Source: Candidatus Sysuiplasma jiujiangense
Lineage (GTDB): Archaea; Thermoplasmatota; Thermoplasmata; Sysuiplasmatales; Sysuiplasmataceae
Length of the DNA stretch: 64,000 nucleotides
Assembly: GCA_019721075.1 (NCBI GenBank)
Contig: JAHEAD010000001.1
Span: forward strand, 1 to 64,000
Direction of reading: 5' to 3'
Part shown: positions 52,042 to 61,667 of the stretch, piece after piece
Layout of the letters: the number at the start of each line of letters is the position of its first letter
Numbering within the stretch: position 1 is the stretch's first letter
Position numbers and translations under genes: made by a program
The notes under the pieces: generated by a model
Seen by the model: only the letters and a program-made list of their open reading frames with translations
Databases searched by the model: none
What the model was told of the DNA's origin: nothing

Positions 52042-55000
52042 CTGATCAGCCTCTTTTTCTTTGCAAGATAAACGTCAAAGATGACGAACGCTGCAAACAG
52101 GAAGATTATTACACCTCTCCTTTCAGTGAACAGAGGCAGAGGTGTCGGGGAGGCGCCATGCCCGCTGACCTTAATCCCGCTTAGCGTCACCACAGGGCTT
52201 GGCAGGCTTATCGGGACCGCCATGGAAGCTGACTTATTCGTGTTCGAATTTGTTACGGTGAATGATATAGGGACCATATCGGGGGTCGTTGAGCTGCTGG
52301 CGGTAAGCGAGATGGTAATGGACTGGTTCTGCCCGGCCGGAACGGAGAATGTGACGGAGCCGGAATTAAACGGCCCGGATTCGGCGGTTGATATGCCTCC
52401 TGTCCAGCCTTCCTGACTGAGTTCGGCAAAGTTGCTGATGCTCGCCGTGAAGTTGGCGGCTGCATTTCCAGTGTTGAAGACCAGAAGGTTGACTGCAAAA
52501 ACCCTTCCCTGCTGTTCATACTGGTAAAAATCGAATTTGCTGTAGAATGTGTAGACAGAGGGTACCGATATCTGCACTGAAGCCGTCGATATCGTATCCG
52601 TTGCGGTGGAATATGCCTGCAGGTATACGGTTGAGTTTCCCCCTCCGACCCCGCTCGTGGGATAAAGAGAAGCGGTAACTATCGCTGTGGAATTATTGCC
52701 TGTGCCAAGCGTTCCCGCGAGCGGGCTGAAAGTTCCTGCCCAGCCGTTGGAGGCAATCCTCATCGCAAATGATGACGGAACATCACCGTCATTTTTCAGC
52801 TGCAGAGTTACCTGAGAAAAACCTGTCGTGTCAGGCGTCCTGCTGACCGACAGCAGCTTCAGCTTAAGCGAGTGGTATGGCTGGATGTTGAGTGTTACAG
52901 GGTTGTACAGGGAAGATGAAACGGTCATATTGCCCTCATACGCATAGCGGTATACAGTGCCCTGGGAACTGAAACTGTAATTCGATGTAACAGAATAGTT
53001 TCCTGCAGGGAGTACCACCGAATAGGAGCCGCTAAAAGACGGCACGCTGATGCTCGTTCCCCCTCTGCTGAAAACGATTACAGGATTAACGCTCCGCGCA
53101 CCCGCGACTGTCACAGGGCCCGTAATATTGTAAGATTCTGCAAGAGTCAGATTCAGGTTAGCAGACTGGCCCACCGTAACCGAGATTGTTGTATAGTTTG
53201 AGCCAAGAGGACTGCCTGATACAGCTGAAACAAGATACTTTCCAGGCTGCAGAGACACAAAATAGCTGCCCTGCGACGTCGTCACAGCTGTTTGATTCCG
53301 ACCCATACCGTTTATGGCCGTGAATGTCACAGACGCTTTCGCGGCGCTTCCATAATACCATGAAACTGTGCCGCTTACGGAGGCGTTGTCGTCAAATCTG
53401 AGCGTGTTTATTGAAGTAAAGACGGAAGAGGCAAGTGAAATGGTTTTGTTACCGTAGTACACCACGTATACCGTAGTGCCGTTGAGCTGCATCGTTGTCG
53501 GAAAAGTGACATTTACAGAGTAGGTTGACGGCGGGAGCGAAACACTGAACGTGCCGTTCGACTGTACGGCCGCAGTAACAGATGCTCCTGTGTTGAGCAT
53601 CGTTACTGTGACCGATTCAGAGGATGAAAGTGTGCTGCCGCCATAGGTTGCCTTTCCACTGAGGTTGTATGCATAAGACAGCTGGAAAGAAAGAGCTACA
53701 GGCGATGAGACATTGAATCTGGAAAGATAGGCAAAAATGCTGCCTGAAACTGCAGAATAAGCGTATATGGTATAGACACCTGACGGCACATACACTGCCC
53801 TCCCAGAACTGTAACCGTCGATTGCAATAGGCTGAGGCAGCGACGAACTGAACAAATCGAGTCTGGTCAGAGCCTGACTGCTGCTGATTCCGGAGCCTGA
53901 CGGGTACGCAAAACTGACCGTAAGATTATATAAGGTATTTACTGAAATGTTAAAGGTCGTCAGACCGCTGCCGATGCCCACGTTCAGCGTTGATGCACCG
54001 CCCACTGTAAATTCCACCGTGCTGCTGCTGTAATTGGTAATAGTCGCATCGTATACGCCGGGATTCAACGTTGCCGTGTAGCGCCCCTGCGAAACAGGAA
54101 AACTCTGATTGATTGAGGAATTGGACACCGAAGCAAAGGTTATTTCGGAACCCGCCGGAAGCGCCTGCGATGCATGTACACTGCCTGTAACTGTAACTGC
54201 AACGGGTATCATCGAAATATCGCTGGTAAGCGGAGTTGAGGGAAGAAGCGTGTAATTGACCTGATGCATTCCAAATGCTGAAAGGTTGAGTCCGAATGAG
54301 AAACCATCAGGAAGGTAGAATGAATAGTTACCGAGAATCCCCGAGTAGTATGAATACTTGAGGCCGTTGTAGTCGATAACCATGTGCGAGCCGGCAATGT
54401 AATGAGCTGAGCCGCCGCTGTTGAAATTGACATCGCCCTGGTAAAGTCTCGAATTTTGAAGGGTAAAATCCATAGCCATTCCGCTACCGGAAATTGTCAC
54501 CTGGCCGAGCGCCGACCCGATCTTCGCTGAAATCCATACCGAATAGGTACCGGCCGGAAGAAGAGCAGAGTAATTTCCTTTGCTGTCTGAATAGACAGAC
54601 AGCGATGCATTACCGTTCTGCAGGTAAATTCTGGCAAACGAGGCTGGAACCCCACTGGCCATATAGACAGTCCCGGACAGGGGAATCGCCCGGGAGAAAG
54701 TGAAATTGAGCAGTGAATGCACACCGGGCAGCACTTGCAGCGATTCCATGAGAACGTACTTTACAGAATTCAGATAATAAATAGAGTAGACTGTATAGTT
54801 GCCTGACCCGATGGTTGAGTTGTAATATCCGCCTGCACCCGTTCTGATGATGTAAGGCCTTATGCCCTGTTCGTTGCTGTAAAAGTATATCGTTGCAAAG
54901 GAGGCGGACGAGCCGGCTGCAAAAGCCCTACCGTAAATGCTGGAAGGCGTCTGGGCAATTATGTTTACAGATGTTGTATTGAAGGAACGCACGAATGCAC

Positions 55001-58000
55001 CGTATACGGCGGATGTGCTTCCGCCGGAAAGCGTCAGAGTGTAATTCCCGGGGAGAACCCGCTCAAATGAGAAACTGCCATTCGATGCGGATTCGACCAC
55101 GGAGGAAATGCCGTTGTGGACGCCTGCCAGCGTCACATAAGCACCCGTCAGCGGAGAGCCGTCAGGGAACATCACCTGACCGGAAACTGTTCCAGGGTAA
55201 ACTGGAATGTTCTGTGTGGTATTCGTGGAATAAGAAATTGTGGTGACATTCTGTGTTTGAATAACGGAGTTTCCCTTCACCAGGTAGAACTGATATTCGC
55301 CGGGAAGGATTGAATTGAACTCGTAGTGGCCATCTGCAGCACTTGTGTTATACGACTGGCCGGTCGTAGTATTTACAATCCTGACTGTTACGTTGCCGAG
55401 AAGAGAGCTCTGGCCGGGGACATAAGTTCCTGACCTGCTGCTGTCGAAGAACACGTAGCCGCTTACTGAAGTGGCATTCAGCTGCATTGGACTGGCTTGT
55501 ATGTTGAATGCAGGGAGGCCTGTTGTGGCATTGATGACATTATAGCGCATGGCTTCTGAGTTGCTGACGTTGTATGTCTGCTCCCCGATGACCTGCCCGA
55601 TGCCTGCAACAACCGATTGCGGGGAACTCAGCGGACCGGTTGAAAAGACCACAGTATCGTTCCCCGGGGGTGCAATGAGGGAATACTGGCCTCTCTTATT
55701 GGTGTAAGCTATATCGTGTGGTATTCCCCACTGGTCCAGCACCGTGGCGCGGACACCTGATGCCGGCTGGCCGTCTCTAAACAGCACGGTGCCGTTTATG
55801 AAAGCGCCTGGGTAATATTGCATTATAACTATACCGTTGCCGTAGTCGCTCTGGGGACTCAGGTCAACAGTATAGTTCTGGTTGTTCGGATCCTGCTTGA
55901 AAAGCTTGAGTGCGGTGGCAACGTCGATTGCCTGCCAGGCATTTGGATGGTCCTTGACATACTGTATCGGATACGGGTTGTAATACGCCGTCCTGTACGC
56001 CATGAAGAAATGCGACATCATCCATCCGGGAAGCGGCTGCAGATTCTGGAGAGACGGAACAGACAGGAAACTGCCTGACAGAGCGGGGATTCCCTGAAGA
56101 TTCTGATGCGTCAGATCGTACGCACTGTATCCCATGAAAAACCTGTACAGTGTCATGTTATAGAACATCGGCTGATAATTGATTGAATAATTGACAATCT
56201 GTGTATTCGGCGGAATGCTCTGCAGCGGGTAGTTTACACCTGTGGTCGAAGTTGCATTCAAAGTGTAGTAGTTGTAAGGTATATTGTAAACGGTCGGTCC
56301 TGCCATCGGCCTTCCACCGAGAAGTGCAGGTGCATAGAAAACACCCGTGTCGGTTGCGCTGAAGGGGAAGAGCCTGGTGTCGACAGAGAAATAGCCAATG
56401 TAATAATGGGTTATACTTGAAAGCTGCTGGTAAAGGGTAACGGTATTGTTCAGACCGATCTTTGAAATTGTCGCCATCAGAACCGCCCACATTATATTCT
56501 GCGGGGCGGCATTGGATGCGAAGGGGCCGTATACAGTGGGATTCGCCAGGACCGTACTTGTGAACTGGCCGGGATTCCTGTAAACTGAGAGAATGAAGCT
56601 GCTGTTCAATCCGTAGCTGCTCAGCACAGTGGTGATATTCTGCGGAAGATAGCCGTATTTCACGTAGTAGCCGTACGCCACCCTTGCGGAAAGCAGAGCA
56701 ATAAGCTGGGTTTCATTCTGGCTGAACAGGACTGCGGACGCAAAATGATATCCCTGCTGGAAGTCGTCTGCAACAGCCGGCAGGCCAGCTTTGGTAATAG
56801 ATGCGCTTCCATAATCCCACCAGCTCAGATATGCAGGGCGCTGGGACGCTGGAGTGATATTTTCATTATGCTGATAGAGCCATTCCCATGCGGCAGGGAA
56901 GTAATCATTGAGTGTGGAAAGGCTGTAGCCGAATGCACCGAAGTAGTAGACTGAACTGCCGTTGTTTGTGTAACCCGATGGTCTCAGGAAGCCTGGGACT
57001 ATATTGTAAACTTCCGTGTTCAGCTGTTGCTTCATTGTCTCCGGTGTCCCTGCATCGATGCCGGACCAGATGAGTGGAAGTATGACAATACTTACCACCA
57101 GGAACAAAACAATGACATGCTTCATTTTGACACTTTTTCTCGTGCCGCTGACCGAAAAGCCGTAGGTCTGGTATCCTTTCTTCACCTCTCCGAAATCGGC
57201 CCATCTGATCAGGGAAACAAGTCCCCTGCCGCCCAGAACAACGAATACTGTTGTAGCATCGAGTACGAAACGTACCGTGGAAACAGCCATGAAGACAGCG
57301 ATTATCGACCACACCACAAACAGCGTCATTGAATCTGAGATTTTTCTCCTTGAAAGGTAGAATATATACGCCAGTTCGGCAAAAGCAATGAAGAAAATTG
57401 AACCGCCAAGGGAAAGCGCAAGAAGGCTGAAAGGCGGAGCGAGCGCTTCAGCAATTGTTGTGTAGACGGTCGTTTTTATGAAATAGCTCTGTGCGAGAAG
57501 TATGTCCCCTACGAGGGTGTGTATCAGAGGCTTGTCCAGAAGTTCCGCAGCCGCGACAACAACCAGGACGGATATGACAAGACCCGTGAGTAGTGACAGC
57601 CATGGCACGTCTCTCGCAACCGTGTAAATAGCACCAAAAACAAGAGTTCCGAAGAAGAATGCGACAGCAACGATGTACCAGGGATAAATGTGGCCACCGA
57701 GGAAATAAATCGGAAGGGAAAACACAAGGAGCGACAGACCGACGACCGTCCAGGTTGCGGTGAGCGCGAGTGTATCCCTGTTCTTGAACTTATAGATGAA
57801 TGACTGCACAAGGTAGAAGAGTGAAACAATTACCAGGAGATATGAATAGCCTTCCCAGGCGTTGGCTATAGATGCGAGCACGATTCCGGCCATCAATGCA
57901 TATATCAGTGATTTCCTGTTGGTCGAGGCATAGCCTGCAATCCCTGTCCTGATTGACGCGAAATCCGGCCTGAATGATTGTTTCTTAGTCCATCTCTCCA

Positions 58001-58685
58001 CCCATCTGTTGCCGGCTATCGTGTTAAGCGAACGGAAGTAAAAGAAGAAGAAAAAGCCGGCCATCATTAGAATGAACGGATCATGGACGCCGAAACCAAC
58101 CGTGCTCTCTGAAACAATTGACGGCATGAATGCCATCAGACCCGCAGCAAGGAGACCTGTATGCCTGTCGAACAGCTCCTTTCCAATGTAATAAGCGACT
58201 ATAATTGAAATGATGCCGGATAATGCAGACATCAGGACGTATGCGACCACGCCAGCAGAGAGCTTTGTCGAATAGATTGATGTTATCAGAGGCAGGTGGA
58301 ACAGGAAGGAGATTATCCAGGCGGCAAGCACCGTGGTCCAGACATAAAACGGCAGAAACGGATTCTTTGATCCCAACGGATAATTCAGCAGCGGATCAAA
58401 TTCGAGCTGATGGCCAGTAACAAGGGCGTACCTGAGAACCCGGAAGTAGTAATCGGCATCAGATCCGCCGGACAGTCCTGGATATCCAGAAACGATGGCC
58501 TGCGAAAAGTCGAAATAGATGCGGAGATATGCGCCCAGCAGAACGAAAAGAGCGAGCGCTGAAACGATGCGCCAGTCAACGCCCGACATCGCCTGGTAGA
58601 ACCTGCGGAATCTCCGGGATGATCCACTGGGCGCCTCAGTTCCAGTGACATCTTTCTTTTTAACAGTGTTTTCATTATTTGACAT
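52038..58685 (-). CDS. aglB: AglB/STT3 oligosaccharyltransferase with giant extension
   Basis: About 2,215 residues. Residues about 35-545 hold some 13 membrane helices; SGGSDADYYFR near residue 85 is the first DxD-like metal site and VGFGVHDPFI a later acidic loop. The WWDYG catalytic-site motif is at 622-626 (AYLSWWDYGSASI), followed by the globular external domain to about 970. It transfers lipid-linked glycans to Asn-X-Ser/Thr. The remaining 1,200 residues are a long run of Ser/Thr/Asn-rich beta modules of carboxypeptidase-regulatory/CnaB type (repeated G-x-Y...PG-x-Y patterns), closed by one helix and a basic tail. Ordinary AglB proteins are 600-1,000 residues. The ATG 58685 is preferred over the upstream TTG, because a TATA-like CTTAAATAGC lies at about 58733-58742. 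Confidence 0.9.
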   Translation of the reverse strand: MSNNENTVKKKDVTGTEAPSGSSRRFRRFYQAMSGVDWRIVSALALFVLLGAYLRIYFDFSQAIVSGYPGLSGGSDADYYFRVLRYALVTGHQLEFDPLLNYPLGSKNPFLPFYVWTTVLAAWIISFLFHLPLITSIYSTKLSAGVVAYVLMSALSGIISIIVAYYIGKELFDRHTGLLAAGLMAFMPSIVSESTVGFGVHDPFILMMAGFFFFFYFRSLNTIAGNRWVERWTKKQSFRPDFASIRTGIAGYASTNRKSLIYALMAGIVLASIANAWEGYSYLLVIVSLFYLVQSFIYKFKNRDTLALTATWTVVGLSLLVFSLPIYFLGGHIYPWYIVAVAFFFGTLVFGAIYTVARDVPWLSLLTGLVISVLVVVAAAELLDKPLIHTLVGDILLAQSYFIKTTVYTTIAEALAPPFSLLALSLGGSIFFIAFAELAYIFYLSRRKISDSMTLFVVWSIIAVFMAVSTVRFVLDATTVFVVLGGRGLVSLIRWADFGEVKKGYQTYGFSVSGTRKSVKMKHVIVLFLVVSIVILPLIWSGIDAGTPETMKQQLNTEVYNIVPGFLRPSGYTNNGSSVYYFGAFGYSLSTLNDYFPAAWEWLYQHNENITPASQRPAYLSWWDYGSASITKAGLPAVADDFQQGYHFASAVLFSQNETQLIALLSARVAYGYYVKYGYLPQNITTVLSSYGLNSSFILSVYRNPGQFTSTVLANPTVYGPFASNAAPQNIMWAVLMATISKIGLNNTVTLYQQLSSITHYYIGYFSVDTRLFPFSATDTGVFYAPALLGGRPMAGPTVYNIPYNYYTLNATSTTGVNYPLQSIPPNTQIVNYSINYQPMFYNMTLYRFFMGYSAYDLTHQNLQGIPALSGSFLSVPSLQNLQPLPGWMMSHFFMAYRTAYYNPYPIQYVKDHPNAWQAIDVATALKLFKQDPNNQNYTVDLSPQSDYGNGIVIMQYYPGAFINGTVLFRDGQPASGVRATVLDQWGIPHDIAYTNKRGQYSLIAPPGNDTVVFSTGPLSSPQSVVAGIGQVIGEQTYNVSNSEAMRYNVINATTGLPAFNIQASPMQLNATSVSGYVFFDSSRSGTYVPGQSSLLGNVTVRIVNTTTGQSYNTSAADGHYEFNSILPGEYQFYLVKGNSVIQTQNVTTISYSTNTTQNIPVYPGTVSGQVMFPDGSPLTGAYVTLAGVHNGISSVVESASNGSFSFERVLPGNYTLTLSGGSTSAVYGAFVRSFNTTSVNIIAQTPSSIYGRAFAAGSSASFATIYFYSNEQGIRPYIIRTGAGGYYNSTIGSGNYTVYSIYYLNSVKYVLMESLQVLPGVHSLLNFTFSRAIPLSGTVYMASGVPASFARIYLQNGNASLSVYSDSKGNYSALLPAGTYSVWISAKIGSALGQVTISGSGMAMDFTLQNSRLYQGDVNFNSGGSAHYIAGSHMVIDYNGLKYSYYSGILGNYSFYLPDGFSFGLNLSAFGMHQVNYTLLPSTPLTSDISMIPVAVTVTGSVHASQALPAGSEITFASVSNSSINQSFPVSQGRYTATLNPGVYDATITNYSSSTVEFTVGGASTLNVGIGSGLTTFNISVNTLYNLTVSFAYPSGSGISSSQALTRLDLFSSSLPQPIAIDGYSSGRAVYVPSGVYTIYAYSAVSGSIFAYLSRFNVSSPVALSFQLSYAYNLSGKATYGGSTLSSSESVTVTMLNTGASVTAAVQSNGTFSVSLPPSTYSVNVTFPTTMQLNGTTVYVVYYGNKTISLASSVFTSINTLRFDDNASVSGTVSWYYGSAAKASVTFTAINGMGRNQTAVTTSQGSYFVSLQPGKYLVSAVSGSPLGSNYTTISVTVGQSANLNLTLAESYNITGPVTVAGARSVNPVIVFSRGGTSISVPSFSGSYSVVLPAGNYSVTSNYSFSSQGTVYRYAYEGNMTVSSSLYNPVTLNIQPYHSLKLKLLSVSRTPDTTGFSQVTLQLKNDGDVPSSFAMRIASNGWAGTFSPLAGTLGTGNNSTAIVTASLYPTSGVGGGNSTVYLQAYSTATDTISTASVQISVPSVYTFYSKFDFYQYEQQGRVFAVNLLVFNTGNAAANFTASISNFAELSQEGWTGGISTAESGPFNSGSVTFSVPAGQNQSITISLTASSSTTPDMVPISFTVTNSNTNKSASMAVPISLPSPVVTLSGIKVSGHGASPTPLPLFTERRGVIIFLFAAFVIFDVYLAKKKRLIR

Positions 58686-58818
58686 CTGTGGGAGCACAAC
58701 CGAACGATTATTTTTGCTCAGTAGTATCAATTGCTATTTAAGCGTTATATGTTTTTTCATAAAAGGAAGAACGATACCAGGAAGCGGCAAATGACTGATC
58801 CGCGTAGCGTCCGCACAA

Positions 58819-59490
58819 CTAGTTTTTAGCGATGGCTTCCCTCCCCGACTGTATCTCTGAAAGATAAGTATTTACAACATCCAGCGGTTCTGACGATCCG
58901 TAAATGCTCCTTCCCACTATAAGTGCGTCAGCTCCATTTGTTATAGCCTCCCGCGCATCACCGCCCTGCGCTCCAACGCCGGGAGCAAGTATGGGCATCT
59001 TCCCCAGAAGGCTCCTGAAATGCTTTATGCGTTCCGGTCTGGTTGCAGGGGCGACTACACCGTCAACCCTGAGCTGGACGGCCATACCGGCGAGTTCATC
59101 CGCGAAGCGCTGGCCAAAATCTGCTGATCCGGGATTTGACATTTCAACAACGAGGAATACAGACGCACCATGCGCACTGTTTATGCATGCCTCCACCGCA
59201 TCAATGCCTGTGAAACCGTGAACAATAATGCCGGACGCCCCGAGTTTTACGGCAGCCGATGTCACCATAGAATTTGTATGCGGGACATCAGATACTTTGA
59301 AATCGCAGATTACGCGGAAATGGTTGGATATTTCAGTGATTATCTGTGGTCCGTTGGCCAGAATTATAGGCCAGTTGAGCTTGATTGCATCAACGTATTT
59401 CCCAACAGTATTGACAATATTCATGGCCTTCCTGTAATCCGTTTCATCCAGCGCAAGTATCAGGCCCCTATTGAAATTGACCTTCGGCAT
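58819..59490 (-). CDS. pyrF: Orotidine 5'-phosphate decarboxylase
   Basis: A 223-residue TIM-barrel protein. LILALDETDYRKA starts the barrel, the catalytic D-K-x-x-D array lies in VICDFKVSDVPHTNS, and the phosphate loop is APGVGAQGGDAREAI with GADALIVGRSIY. It makes UMP from OMP in pyrimidine synthesis. The length is normal for archaea. No other pyrimidine genes are adjacent. Confidence 0.95.
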   Translation of the reverse strand: MPKVNFNRGLILALDETDYRKAMNIVNTVGKYVDAIKLNWPIILANGPQIITEISNHFRVICDFKVSDVPHTNSMVTSAAVKLGASGIIVHGFTGIDAVEACINSAHGASVFLVVEMSNPGSADFGQRFADELAGMAVQLRVDGVVAPATRPERIKHFRSLLGKMPILAPGVGAQGGDAREAITNGADALIVGRSIYGSSEPLDVVNTYLSEIQSGREAIAKN

Positions 59491-59644
59491 GAGAGTACAC
59501 CATTATTCATCAAGAAATTCTATCAACAATATATTCGCAGTGCATAAACCTTTTGCCGTTCTGTGAGCCTGGTGGTCAGTACCTCAAGACTGCAGATGCG
59601 GTTCCGCATCTGAGGAAGCAAAATTTATATTTCCCGGGGAGGAC

Positions 59645-60178
59645 CTATTTCAGTGACAAGTACATTCTCTCCTCATCGTAATATCTTTGGTTTCGTTTCA
59701 CTGCATTAGGCAGAACGCCCATGCTTCTGAAACCCAACCTTGAGTAAAGGCGCCTCGCTGTTACATTGGTGGTAAATACGTCAAGAATGATCATTTCAAA
59801 ACGATCCCGGGAGGAATCTATCGTCCTTTTCAATAGCCTCTCACCTATTCCTATTCCCCTGCTGTCCCTGTGGATGGCTATTCCAAGAGTTCCGATGTGC
59901 GATACACATTCCCTCACAGTCATCGCCCGAATCTCACACAGCCCGACAACCTTTCCATTTCTTTCTGCGACCGATGCGAAACCGTCCCGTTTGATTATGT
60001 CAGAGTAGAGGGCCGAGAACCATTTTATCTCATCCTCATAGGTGGGTTTCGAATTGAACAGGGTGAGACCTAAATCAGGACTGTGCTCCAGTTCATCATA
60101 ATAAGAATAGTAGTTTTCCACAATGTCATCCATGTCGTTCCAGTTCAGCTCCCTTATCACGCAGTCTGCCTTTTCCAT
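59645..60178 (-). CDS. GNAT-family N-acetyltransferase
   Basis: About 177 residues from the ATG at 60178. The acetyl-CoA-binding motif A is GTLGIAIHRDSRGIGIGERL, followed by LDVFTTNVTARRLYSRLGF. The N-terminal part (VIRELNWNDMDDIVENYYSY) is a typical GNAT start. It could acetylate a protein N-terminus, an amino acid or a small molecule. The longer frame to 60313 runs into the promoter space of the divergent asparagine-synthase gene and is unlikely to be coding. Confidence 0.85.
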   Translation of the reverse strand: MEKADCVIRELNWNDMDDIVENYYSYYDELEHSPDLGLTLFNSKPTYEDEIKWFSALYSDIIKRDGFASVAERNGKVVGLCEIRAMTVRECVSHIGTLGIAIHRDSRGIGIGERLLKRTIDSSRDRFEMIILDVFTTNVTARRLYSRLGFRSMGVLPNAVKRNQRYYDEERMYLSLK

Positions 60179-60315
60179 TTGAACACCGCATTTGGCCGAT
60201 CCTGTTTTATCGGCAATGAAAGTTTCTGCGTATAAAGCACATATGCTCTGCAGGCTGACACTGCTCATGCCGGGAAAGGCAGATGATGCAACTGTTTTTA
60301 TCCCCGGGAGCATAA

Positions 60316-61095
60316 TTGCAGGATTGGATGAGATTCGAACAAATCGATGTTTCAGAGGAGCTCAGGAAAAGACTCAGACTGTCTATTGAGCAGGATGTGG
60401 CGGGAGAGAGAAGGTTTGGAATTCTATTTTCCGGTGGACTTGACAGCAGCATACTCGCCTGCATGGGTGCCGAGCTCGGCGAAGTCGTTCTCTATGCAGT
60501 AGGGACAAGAGGATGTTTTGATCTCAAAGCTGCAGAGATCCGTGCTGCCAAACTGGGACTCCCTCTGAGACAGATTGTTGCACTAGAAAATGATGTTATT
60601 TCAAGCTGCGATGAACTGGTCACAATTTTCAACAGATATCTGAAAAGGATGCCTACCAGGCTCGAGCTTTCAATCTTTTCCCCGATGGTTATGGCCATGA
60701 GGAACATTGAAGAGGGAACTGTTCTCTCCGGTCAGGGAGCCGATGAGGAATTCGGCGGATATAACAGATATATGAGCATGAAAGCAGGAGAACGCCGACA
60801 TGCAATGGAAGAAGATCTCAGAATGCTCCTTGACGAAGGGAGGAAGAGAGACAGCGCAGTGGCGGCTGCATACGGAAAGAGGCTCTTGATGCCATTCCTT
60901 GGAAATGAAGTTGTTGAATTTTCACGTCAGGTTAGGGACTGTGAAAAAGTAAGCAATGGAGAGAGAAAAATCGTTCTCAGAAGAGTTGCCTTCTCGCTGT
61001 GTCTGGATGCCTGGGATGCACCGAAGAAGGCGATGCAGTATGGTTCCGGATTTGAGAAGGTAATAAAGAAGCGGTATGAGTGGAATGGCGGCTGA
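60316..61095 (+). CDS. Stand-alone asparagine-synthase-type PP-loop protein
   Basis: A 259-residue ATP-pyrophosphatase with PP-loop FSGGLDSSILA (S39-S45), followed by VLYAVGTRGCFDLKAAEIRA and GQGADEEFGGYNRYMSM, the aspartate-binding region of asparagine synthase B. The glutaminase domain is absent, so ammonia would have to come from elsewhere or the enzyme has another amidation or adenylation role. The TTG at 60316 and the ATG at 60328 are both possible starts. It ends one base before the stop of the convergent gene. Confidence 0.88.
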   Translation: MQDWMRFEQIDVSEELRKRLRLSIEQDVAGERRFGILFSGGLDSSILACMGAELGEVVLYAVGTRGCFDLKAAEIRAAKLGLPLRQIVALENDVISSCDELVTIFNRYLKRMPTRLELSIFSPMVMAMRNIEEGTVLSGQGADEEFGGYNRYMSMKAGERRHAMEEDLRMLLDEGRKRDSAVAAAYGKRLLMPFLGNEVVEFSRQVRDCEKVSNGERKIVLRRVAFSLCLDAWDAPKKAMQYGSGFEKVIKKRYEWNGG

Positions 61096-61548
61096 CTACA
61101 TGGTTCGCCTGTACTCCACCTGCAGTGTTTCGACTGCGGAAGTGCCTTCCTTCGGAAGCTGCTCCATTGTTATGAAGTGCATCATATCAATGCGCCTTAT
61201 CGTTCTGTAGTCTATGGATGTTGGCATCTCAAGCAAATTGAAGAGGAATTCATCTCTCTCTTCCTCGTATTCACATACATATTTGCCAGTCTTCTCTCCA
61301 TCCAGTTCCCAGTTTCCGCAGACATTATTTCCCTCCATCCATATTTCGAAGGATCTGTTCCCTATCTCCTCATCATTGTGGAACATCCTGGATTTGCAGT
61401 AAATCCTGCCCTCATCATCGATCGAGCATAGCAGCCTGTCCTCGTACCTGCTTCTCGAATCCCTGTTACCTATCTCACCAATCCATTCTCCTTCAAGGAA
61501 ACTGAGTCTCCTCAGGACCCGTTGAGTCTCCCTGTTACTGCCGGCCAT
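61096..61548 (-). CDS. Small beta-barrel-like protein, unknown function
   Basis: A 150-residue protein without a signal peptide or membrane segment. RRLSFLEGEWIGEIG is the 'L-x-G-x-W-x-G' opening of lipocalin/nitrobindin/DUF1579-like beta barrels, followed by alternating strands (RIYCKSRMFHNDEEIGNRSF, EIWMEGNNVCGNWELDG). Such proteins bind heme, lipids or other small ligands, but no ligand residue is certain. It abuts the convergent asparagine-synthase gene with no spacer. It is divergent from sodA, with which it may share a promoter region. Confidence 0.7.
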   Translation of the reverse strand: MAGSNRETQRVLRRLSFLEGEWIGEIGNRDSRSRYEDRLLCSIDDEGRIYCKSRMFHNDEEIGNRSFEIWMEGNNVCGNWELDGEKTGKYVCEYEEERDEFLFNLLEMPTSIDYRTIRRIDMMHFITMEQLPKEGTSAVETLQVEYRRTM

Positions 61549-61667
61549 TCATCAACCACCCGTATTCACACGCTGCATTCCACGTGAGCTGCTGTCAGTG
61601 TATTTAATAAATTAGTAAACCTAAAACTTATATTACATTAACTGGTATGGCAGACACGGTGAGCTAA

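Noticed and set aside
52081-58420. Many ORFs of 60-135 aa opposite aglB on both strands
   Set aside because: They are shadows of the long aglB frame, with biased composition and no family resemblance.
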